This document shows, in pieces, positions 58,249 through 64,000 of a stretch of 64,000 nt of DNA (positions are counted from its first letter, which is position 1; every line of letters begins with the position of its first letter). The notes beneath the pieces were generated by a model. It searched no databases. It saw only the letters and a program-made list of their open reading frames with translations, and was not told where the DNA came from. Source of the DNA: Herbaspirillum rubrisubalbicans (GTDB taxonomy: Bacteria > Pseudomonadota > Gammaproteobacteria > Burkholderiales > Burkholderiaceae_D). The stretch is from contig NZ_CP024996.1 in the NCBI RefSeq assembly GCF_003719195.1, positions 124,001 through 188,000 of the forward strand, read 5' to 3'. A program made the position numbers and the translations under genes.

Positions 58249-59403
58249 ATGGAATTGACGCAAGCAAACCAGGCCTACGCCGAAGAACAAGGGTTCTTCC
58301 GCCGCCTCAGCATCGTGGACTGGATCTACGCCGCCCTGCTGGTGGCGGGCTCGTTGTACGCCTTCGGGCGTTTCGGCAGCTATATGGATTACTACGAGAA
58401 GGCGGTGCTGCTGCTGGCGGCCCCCACCTTCGCCTGGCTGGGCTGGCACTGGAAGCCGGTGCGCCTGCTGATGGTGGTGATCGCGGTGCTCTCGCTGGGT
58501 GCCATCGCCATGTATGGCGGCGCCCTGGAGCTGGCCGACAAGAAATTCTTCCTCAAGTACATGCTCTCCAGCCAGTCCGCCATCCTCTGGATGAGTGCGC
58601 TGTTCTGCCTGTCCACGCTGTTCTACTGGGGCGGCCTGGCCACCACTGCCGGCACCGGCAACGCGATCGGTTCGCGCCTGTGCTGGGCGGCTGTGGTACT
58701 GGGGTTCACCGGGCTGATGGTGCGCTGGTACGAGTCCTATCTGATCGGGCCAGACGTGGGGCACATCCCCATTTCCAATTTATATGAAGTTTTCATCCTG
58801 TTCTGCCTGATTACGGCGCTTTTTTACCTGTATTACGAACAACGTTACGCAACACGCCAGCTTGGTGCCTTCGTGCTGACCGTGATCACGGCGGCGGTGG
58901 GCTTCCTGATGTGGTACACCGTCTCGCGGGATGCGGCCGAGATCCAGCCTCTGGTGCCCGCCCTGCAGAGCTGGTGGATGAAAATCCACGTGCCGGCCAA
59001 CTTCATCGGTTATGGCACCTTCGCCCTGGCGTCCATGGTGGCGGTGGCCTACCTGCTGCGCGAGCGCGGCATCCTGGCCGATCGCCTGCCCACGCTGGAG
59101 GTGCTGGACGACGTGATGTACAAGGCCATTGCGGTGGGCTTTGCCTTCTTCACCATCGCCACCATCCTGGGCGCGCTGTGGGCGGCCGAGGCCTGGGGCG
59201 GCTACTGGTCGTGGGACCCGAAGGAAACCTGGGCCCTGATCGTCTGGCTCAACTATGCCGCCTGGCTGCACATGCGCCTCATGAAGGGCTTGCGTGGCCG
59301 CACGGCGGCCTGGTGGGCGCTGGTGGGCCTGCTGGTGACCACCTTTGCCTTCCTGGGGGTGAACATGTTCCTCTCCGGCTTGCATTCCTACGGCGAACTT
59401 TGA
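58249..59403 (+). CDS. ccsA: cytochrome c biogenesis protein CcsA (also named CcsB/ResC)
   Basis: CcsA is the heme-handling half of System II. The 384-residue protein has about eight membrane helices and the heme-binding WWD segment (WGGYWSWDPKETWALIVWLN) flanked by conserved histidines, including those in KIHVPANFIGYG and NYAAWLHMRL. ATG 58249 has GGAG six bases upstream; a GTG four codons earlier is part of the ribosome-binding site. It is the second gene of the resB-ccsA operon. Confidence 0.93.
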   Translation: MELTQANQAYAEEQGFFRRLSIVDWIYAALLVAGSLYAFGRFGSYMDYYEKAVLLLAAPTFAWLGWHWKPVRLLMVVIAVLSLGAIAMYGGALELADKKFFLKYMLSSQSAILWMSALFCLSTLFYWGGLATTAGTGNAIGSRLCWAAVVLGFTGLMVRWYESYLIGPDVGHIPISNLYEVFILFCLITALFYLYYEQRYATRQLGAFVLTVITAAVGFLMWYTVSRDAAEIQPLVPALQSWWMKIHVPANFIGYGTFALASMVAVAYLLRERGILADRLPTLEVLDDVMYKAIAVGFAFFTIATILGALWAAEAWGGYWSWDPKETWALIVWLNYAAWLHMRLMKGLRGRTAAWWALVGLLVTTFAFLGVNMFLSGLHSYGEL

Positions 59404-59467
59404 CGGCGCAGGCGGCTCCTTGGTCAGGGCGGCCCCGCCACCCTGACCCCGAACCCAAGGAGCAACA

Positions 59468-60115
59468 ATGAGCGAACCCACTATCGCGCCCGCACTGGTC
59501 ATCTTCGATTGCGACGGCACCCTGGTCGACAGCGAAGTAGTGGCCGCGCGCGCCTGGTCGGAGTATGTGGCCGGCTATGGTGTCACGCTCAGCCCGGCAG
59601 AGGCCCTGGCGCGGTTTCGCGGCGTGAGCATGAAGTGGTGCATCTCCCATATCGAACAATTGAGCGGCCAAGTGCTGCCGGCGCATTTCGAGCAGGAATT
59701 GCGTGCGCTCATGGGGGGAATGCTGGAGCAGCACCTGCAGCCCATCAACGGCGCCGTGGAGATGGTGGAGCAACTGCGCCTGCCCTTTGCACTGGCCTCC
59801 AATGCCCCGCATCACAAAATCGAACTGTGCCTGCGCGTGACCGGCCTGCTGCCGCACTTCGCCGGACGTATCTTCAGCGCCTACGATGTGCAACGCTGGA
59901 AACCCGATCCCGCCCTGTTCCTGTTTGCCGCCGAGCGCCTGGGCGTGGACCCGCCACGCTGCGCCGTGGTCGAGGACAGCCTGCCGGGCGTACAGGCCGC
60001 TCTGGCGGCGGGCATGAAGGTCATCGCCTTGCAGGAGCATGGCGTGCATCCCGAAATGCCGGCTGGCGTGCCGATCATCACCCGCTTGGCGCAGTTGCAT
60101 TCGCATTTGGCCTGA
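59468..60115 (+). CDS. HAD-family hydrolase (phosphatase, subfamily IA)
   Basis: The 215-residue protein has the four HAD motifs: FDCDGTLVDSE with nucleophile Asp and acid/base Asp, a serine-bearing ASNAPHHK, a lysine in RWKPDPALF, and VVEDSLPGVQAAL with the magnesium-binding acidic pair. A helical cap lies between motifs one and two, as in phosphoglycolate phosphatase and beta-phosphoglucomutase relatives. The substrate cannot be told from sequence. It starts 64 bp after ccsA with AAGGAG upstream. Confidence 0.88.
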   Translation: MSEPTIAPALVIFDCDGTLVDSEVVAARAWSEYVAGYGVTLSPAEALARFRGVSMKWCISHIEQLSGQVLPAHFEQELRALMGGMLEQHLQPINGAVEMVEQLRLPFALASNAPHHKIELCLRVTGLLPHFAGRIFSAYDVQRWKPDPALFLFAAERLGVDPPRCAVVEDSLPGVQAALAAGMKVIALQEHGVHPEMPAGVPIITRLAQLHSHLA

Positions 60116-60182
60116 CCTTGTGGACAGTTCCAGCGGCGCGCAATTTAGGTAAGATCAGTAAGAATCTTCATATCCTGCTCCT

Positions 60183-60773
60183 ATGCTCCGTCCCATCGAC
60201 CGCGAACGGCAAATCATTTACTGCGACCGCGCCATTGAAGTGCGTCCGCTGGGCCTGCGCGAGGCGCCGGCGCTGTATGACGCGGTGCGCCAGTCGCGCG
60301 ATGCCATCGGTCAGTGGGAAGCCTGGTGTACCCCGGACTATGGCCTGCTGGACGCCAAGCTGTTCCTGCAGCGCGCCATCGAGCAATGGCAGGTCCACGC
60401 GGCCTACGACTTCAACATCATCGATCGCAGCAATGGCCTGGTGATCGGTTCGGTGGCCATCAACCAGGTCAGCCAGTTGAACCAGATGGCCAACCTCGGC
60501 TACTGGGTGCGGGAAGGCTATACCGGGCGCGGCATTGCCGCCCTGGCCGCCCGGGCGGCGGCAGCCTTCGCTTTTTCCAGGACCGGCCTGACCCGGCTGG
60601 AAATCGTGGCCCAGGCCGGCAACCTGCGCAGCCAGCGTGTCGCCGAGAAGGCCGGCGCCACGCTGGAATGCCTGGCCCGCAATCGGCTGGTGTTCCACGG
60701 TGAGCCGCGTGACGCCAAGGTGTTTTCTCTGGTGCCGGCCGATCTGGGGATGGCCGTACCGGTGCACGGATGA
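60183..60773 (+). CDS. GNAT-family N-acetyltransferase (RimJ/RimL-like)
   Basis: The 196-residue protein has the acetyl-CoA-binding motif A region (GYWVREGYTGRGIAALAARA) and the following LEIVAQAGNLRSQRVAEKAG, both typical of RimJ/RimL-type enzymes that acetylate protein N-termini or small amines. The target is unknown. It starts 67 bp after the HAD gene; cotranscription is possible. Confidence 0.86.
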   Translation: MLRPIDRERQIIYCDRAIEVRPLGLREAPALYDAVRQSRDAIGQWEAWCTPDYGLLDAKLFLQRAIEQWQVHAAYDFNIIDRSNGLVIGSVAINQVSQLNQMANLGYWVREGYTGRGIAALAARAAAAFAFSRTGLTRLEIVAQAGNLRSQRVAEKAGATLECLARNRLVFHGEPRDAKVFSLVPADLGMAVPVHG

Positions 60774-61212
60774 GCCTTGTCGCAGGCACTGATAAACATT
60801 CCTTGGGGTAAGTTTTTCGTCGTATTTTTGTTGTGAAAAGTGAAGAAAGATACGTTTCGCAACAAATTTTTCTGCGCTTTTTTGTTCCGTAAACCTGCAC
60901 AATCCAGCGCATTCTGACAGCGCTGTCAGCCTTGATGGACGTGGGTTTGCGCGGTTTTTTGCGTAGCCGCATGGAATTCTTGTGTCGAGGAAATTTGAAT
61001 TTGGCTGACAAAATACTGACTTTTCGCGTATTCCAAATCGGCGCTCGGGCGTTACATAGCTAAAGCGCTGTCAAGAAACGTAGCGCTTGTGTATCTGGAG
61101 CAGTTTCCCGGGATCAAGACTTAGGCAATATCTTTCCGGGCGCTGCGTGTTCTTCCAACAACAACTCGGCAATGGAAGAACGTTGAGCGTCAGCGACGTA
61201 AGAGGAAATACG
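60774..61212. other. AT-rich 439-bp gap with LacI-like palindrome
   Basis: No gene is seen. The segment is clearly richer in A and T than its surroundings. A perfect 16-bp palindrome, CTGACAGCGCTGTCAG, lies at 60914-60929, and a related AGCGCTGTCA occurs at 61064-61073, inside a small AAGCGCT/AGCGCTT inverted repeat. LacI-family operators often have this form with a central CG. CTGACA with a 17-bp gap and GTATTC near 61003 is a weak candidate promoter for the downstream small gene. Confidence 0.5.
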
Positions 61213-61467
61213 ATGCAAGCCATACAACGCAACAAGACCACGAATAACAACCACGCCGGCCGCGCCGCCCAACAATACGTCATGGGCGGGGAAGCCCGCA
61301 GTTCCCGCCTGGCCAAGCGCTTCAAGGGCCCCGAGGCCGCGCATCAGGACGACGACTGCAACGCGCGTTACGACAAGATCTCCAAGCAGATGGATGACGC
61401 GCTGGAAGGCGGTTCGCCGCAGCGCTTCAAGCGGCCCAAGATGGAAAGTGACATCATCGCCCGCTAA
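61213..61467 (+). CDS. small conserved-looking hydrophilic protein, function unknown
   Basis: I do not recognise this 84-residue protein. It is strongly charged, has no membrane segment or signal, two runs rich in arginine and lysine (ARSSRLAKRFKG, QRFKRPKMES) and an acidic centre with a single cysteine (HQDDDCNARYDK). ATG 61213 is favoured by AGAGGA seven bases upstream; a longer frame from 61087 covers the leader. Codon use is like the neighbouring genes, and a terminator follows, so it is probably real. The palindromic sites upstream suggest regulated expression. Confidence 0.65.
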   Translation: MQAIQRNKTTNNNHAGRAAQQYVMGGEARSSRLAKRFKGPEAAHQDDDCNARYDKISKQMDDALEGGSPQRFKRPKMESDIIAR

Positions 61468-61519
61468 TGAACCGCTGTGCGGCCCTGACCCTGAATCAGG
61501 CTTAATCATTCCCGAGCGA

Positions 61520-61560
61520 TAAAAAACAGCCGGAGGCGGTTTCGCTCCGGCTGTCGTTTT
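61520..61560. terminator. bidirectional terminator between the small gene and gpsA
   Basis: ACAGCCGGAG pairs with CTCCGGCTGT, with an A tract before and CGTTTTC after, so it can end both the plus-strand small gene and the minus-strand gpsA transcript. Confidence 0.8.
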
Positions 61561-61620
61561 CTGCAGTGCTGGCTGGATATGAGGTTTGATGAACCTTTGC
61601 CGGCGGCGGGCACCTCGCGG

Positions 61621-62625
61621 CTACAGGCTTTCCTCACGCGCGTCCCGCGCCAGCAGCCTGGCCACCATTTCCTGTACCGACACGCCATCGAACAAGGCTG
61701 CCGCCACCGCATCGGTGATGGGCATCTCGATGCCTTTTTCGCGCGCCAGTTCGCGCACGGCCTGCGCGCAGCGCACACCCTCGGCGACGTGACCGAGTTC
61801 GGTCACGATATCCTCCAGTTTCTTGTTCTGGGCCAGGCTCAGACCGACCCGCCGGTTGCGTGAGAGGTCGCCGGTGCAGGTCAGGATCAGGTCGCCCACG
61901 CCGGACAATCCCATGAAGGTTTCTGCACGTCCGCCCAGCGCCACGCCCAGTCGCGTGATTTCCGCCAGGCCGCGCGTGATCAATGCCGCACGGGCGTTGA
62001 GGCCCAGTTGCAGGCCATCGGCCACCCCGGTGGCAATGGCCAGGATGTTCTTGACCGCGCCGCCAATTTCCACCCCCACCAGATCGTCGCTGGAATAGAT
62101 GCGGATATTGTTGCCATGCACGGCGGTGACCACGCGTTGACACAGGGCCGCGTCGGCGCCGGCGATGGTCAGCGCGCAGGGCAGGCCGCGCGCCACTTCC
62201 TGGGCGAAGGAGGGGCCGGAGAGCACACCCGCTGCCAGTTCCGCCCCCAGCACTTCCTGCACCACCTGGTGCGGCAACAGCCGCGTGCCTTCTTCCAGAC
62301 CCTTGCACAGCCACACCAGGTTGGGGATGGGATAGACGCGCAGATGGCCGGCCAGTTCGCGCAGGCCCGATACCGAGGAGGCGGCAATGAGCAGCGAGTC
62401 GGCTGGATCGTCGCAGACATGGCGCACCGCGGCGTCGACATCGGCGCTGACCTTCAACTCCGGCGGCAGTGCGAATCCCGGCAGGTAAAGGCGGTTTTCT
62501 TGCTGCTGGTCGGCTTCCTGCATGGCCTGGGCATTGCGCCCCCACAGCACGACCTGGTGCTTGCGCGCCAGCGGGATGGCCAGCGCCGTACCCCATGCGC
62601 CGGCGCCCAGAATGGTGATCTTCAT
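61621..62625 (-). CDS. gpsA: glycerol-3-phosphate dehydrogenase [NAD(P)+]
   Basis: GpsA reduces dihydroxyacetone phosphate to sn-glycerol-3-phosphate for phospholipids. The 334-residue protein begins with the Rossmann motif [14 protein letters not shown]. It also has [24 protein letters not shown] and the catalytic-lysine region [20 protein letters not shown], and ends with the regulatory [13 protein letters not shown] part. It is last in the minus-strand grxC-secB-SH3-gpsA group, the order usual in betaproteobacteria apart from the extra SH3 gene. Confidence 0.95.
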   Translation of the reverse strand: MKITILGAGAWGTALAIPLARKHQVVLWGRNAQAMQEADQQQENRLYLPGFALPPELKVSADVDAAVRHVCDDPADSLLIAASSVSGLRELAGHLRVYPIPNLVWLCKGLEEGTRLLPHQVVQEVLGAELAAGVLSGPSFAQEVARGLPCALTIAGADAALCQRVVTAVHGNNIRIYSSDDLVGVEIGGAVKNILAIATGVADGLQLGLNARAALITRGLAEITRLGVALGGRAETFMGLSGVGDLILTCTGDLSRNRRVGLSLAQNKKLEDIVTELGHVAEGVRCAQAVRELAREKGIEMPITDAVAAALFDGVSVQEMVARLLARDAREESL

Positions 62626-62665
62626 GGTTGTCGTTCTTTGCTCAGTCTTGGTCTTGCGGTCTTGC

Positions 62666-63115
62666 TCAATCGCCCCAGACCTCGCCGGCCTTCACGAAGC
62701 CGCTCTGGCCGTCGCGATGGCGCACCTTGACCCAGCCATTGTTGGGGCTTTCCAGCATTTCCAGCAGCACTGACTTGTCGGCCGTGAAGACTACCGGGCT
62801 GCCTTCATCGGCGGCGCTGAAGATGCGTGCATTGGCCACCGATACCATCAACATGCGCTTGGGCGTCAAGGCCTTGGAGGAAATCCAGGACAGCGTGCCA
62901 GCGGCATCCCGCACCTTGCTCCATTCGCCATAGGTCAGCACTACTTCCACCGGCATCCCACGCGGGGCGACGTAGACGCGGCGGCCCTTTTCGGACGGGG
63001 CGTCGTACATGATGGCGGGGGCGGCACCGACCGACTTGAAGTCCAGGGCCAGGGCATCCTTGGCCATGCAGGCGCCCAGCAGGGTGGCGCAAAGAATCAG
63101 GGGCAGGCGTTTCAT
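62666..63115 (-). CDS. exported SH3-domain protein
   Basis: The 149-residue protein has an N-terminal export signal ([20 protein letters not shown]), which could be cut by either signal peptidase: LLGAC is a fair lipobox with Cys16, and ALA at residues 22-24 is a peptidase I site. The rest contains two bacterial-SH3-like stretches, around [22 protein letters not shown] with [17 protein letters not shown] and [17 protein letters not shown]. Such domains often bind cell-wall peptides. The exact role is unknown. ATG 63115 is chosen because it gives a proper signal. Confidence 0.8.
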   Translation of the reverse strand: MKRLPLILCATLLGACMAKDALALDFKSVGAAPAIMYDAPSEKGRRVYVAPRGMPVEVVLTYGEWSKVRDAAGTLSWISSKALTPKRMLMVSVANARIFSAADEGSPVVFTADKSVLLEMLESPNNGWVKVRHRDGQSGFVKAGEVWGD

Positions 63116-63233
63116 CGTGAAGGTCTCCGCAGAAGGGAAAGCGCCGCAGCGCGGGCTGCGGCGACTTGATGTCGTGCCGGGCGGTCGCAGGGGAGGCGGC
63201 CGGCCCGGCAGGCGGACAGAGGGTGAAGCAGGA

Positions 63234-63728
63234 TCAGTTGACGGCGGTGGAGCCGTTGTTGACCAGGGTCGCGCCTTGTTGCTCGGCCAGTGCCTGCAGG
63301 CGTTGCTGGTAGAACACCTCGAAGTTGATCTCGGCCAGGTGCACCGGCGGGAAACCGGCGCGGGTGATGGCATCGGCGATGTTGGCGCGCAGGTACGGGT
63401 AGATGATGTTGGGGCAGCCGATGCCCAGCAGCGGGTCCAGCTGTTCGGCCGGCACGTTGCGGATCTCGAAGATGCCGGCTTGCTTGCCTTCGACCAGGAA
63501 GGCCACCTTGTCGTTGACCTTGGCGGTCACGGTGATGGTCACGGTCGATTCGAACACGCCTTCAGCCAGCGCTTCGGCACCGACGTCCACCGACACTTCG
63601 ATGGAGGGCGCTTCCTGTTCCAGGAAGATGGCCGGGGAATTGGGCTGTTCCAGCGACAGATCCTTGAGGTACACGCGCTGGATCTGGAAGACGGGTTGCT
63701 GTTGGGCTTCTTGGTTCTGTTCCGACAT
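63234..63728 (-). CDS. secB: protein-export chaperone SecB
   Basis: SecB is a cytoplasmic tetramer that keeps precursors unfolded and hands them to SecA. The 164-residue protein has [19 protein letters not shown] near the start and the substrate groove region [27 protein letters not shown], both diagnostic. It lies 52 bp after grxC, the common grxC-secB arrangement, and complements the secE and secY genes in this window. Confidence 0.96.
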   Translation of the reverse strand: MSEQNQEAQQQPVFQIQRVYLKDLSLEQPNSPAIFLEQEAPSIEVSVDVGAEALAEGVFESTVTITVTAKVNDKVAFLVEGKQAGIFEIRNVPAEQLDPLLGIGCPNIIYPYLRANIADAITRAGFPPVHLAEINFEVFYQQRLQALAEQQGATLVNNGSTAVN

Positions 63729-63780
63729 GGATCTCTTTCAGGTTCGGTGAATCGATAAGGGGAAGGTTGCTGAGCCGGCC

Positions 63781-64000
63781 TTAGGCTTGCAGCAGCGGGT
63801 CCAGCTTGCCGGCGCGGTCCAGTGCGCTCAGATCATCGAAGCCGCCGACGTGGGTATCGCCGACATAGATCTGGGGTACGGTGCGGCGGCCGGTCTTTTG
63901 CATCATCAGCTCACGCTGCTGAGGGTCGAGGTCCACGCGGATCTTGTCGATCTGCGTGATCCCCTTGCTGGCCAGCAAACGCTCGGCCATCATGCAATAC
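63781..64000 (-). CDS. grxC: glutaredoxin 3, 5' end outside window
   Basis: GrxC reduces disulfides using glutathione. The frame runs to the window edge; the last visible codons encode Tyr-Cys just before MMAERLLASKGI, which fits the second half of a CPYC active site. RRTVPQIYVGDTHVGGFDDL contains the cis-proline and glutathione-binding segment. An internal ATG at 63993 is not the true start. It is upstream of secB on the same strand. Confidence 0.93.
   Translation of the reverse strand, partial: YCMMAERLLASKGITQIDKIRVDLDPQQRELMMQKTGRRTVPQIYVGDTHVGGFDDLSALDRAGKLDPLLQA

Overview
The window is 64 kb of a GC-rich betaproteobacterial chromosome, most likely Herbaspirillum or a close relative in the Oxalobacteraceae. 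This is inferred from the metX-metW pair, the tRNA-tuf-tRNA(Trp)-secE gene order, System II (ResB/CcsA) cytochrome c maturation, and proteins typical of Burkholderiales. No species-level marker such as 16S rRNA is present. Most of the window is core chromosome. The accessory material is one insertion sequence, a broken heme-uptake locus and a few catabolic or regulatory genes.

Layout: (1) 1-4560: the 3' part of ptsI, then metX-metW behind what looks like a complete promoter / SAM-II riboswitch / terminator unit, then an ampG-like permease. (2) 4640-19090: a tRNA(Tyr)-tRNA(Gly)-tRNA(Thr)-tuf-tRNA(Trp)-secE-nusG-rplKA-rplJL-rpoBC superoperon with structured spacers. (3) 19160-21513: a Fur-box-controlled TonB-dependent receptor gene cut to about half length, followed at once by a HemS-like gene that carries a lipoprotein signal. 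This pair sits between rpoC and rpsL. (4) 21619-41100: the str, S10, spc and alpha clusters (rpsL-rpsG-fusA-tuf-rpsJ, rplC to rpsQ, rplN to rpmJ, rpsM-rpsK-rpsD-rpoA-rplQ). The second tuf copy appears identical to the first. Several intrinsic terminators and one strong promoter divide this region.

(5) 41199-45752: cutA-dsbD, a 1-Cys peroxiredoxin, and an IS1182-type element whose insertion duplicated the peroxiredoxin terminator hairpin. (6) 45763-51240: a LysR regulator divergent from an iron-type alcohol dehydrogenase, an alpha-ketoglutaric-semialdehyde-type dehydrogenase and an orphan ABC substrate-binding protein. (7) 51255-53840, minus strand: hemB, an ECF41 sigma factor and its carboxymuconolactone-decarboxylase-family partner, which has an exact match to the recalled ECF41 promoter motif in front of it. 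(8) 53841-59403: a possible plus-strand small RNA next to engB, then engB, cytochrome c4, resB and ccsA. (9) 59468-64000: a HAD phosphatase, a GNAT acetyltransferase, a small unknown protein, and the minus-strand grxC-secB-SH3-gpsA group.

Much of the window makes proteins (ribosome, EF-Tu, EF-G, IF-1), transcribes (RNA polymerase, NusG) and exports proteins (SecY, SecE, SecB). A second theme is thiol and heme chemistry outside the cytoplasm: DsbD supplies electrons, ResB/CcsA attach heme to cytochromes such as c4, HemB makes the heme precursor porphobilinogen, and GrxC and the peroxiredoxin handle thiols. I see no CRISPR array, prophage, rRNA gene or large novel defence or secretion system. 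The most interesting items are regulatory: the metX riboswitch unit, the ECF41 promoter, the RNA candidate beside engB, and the IS element in a duplicated terminator.
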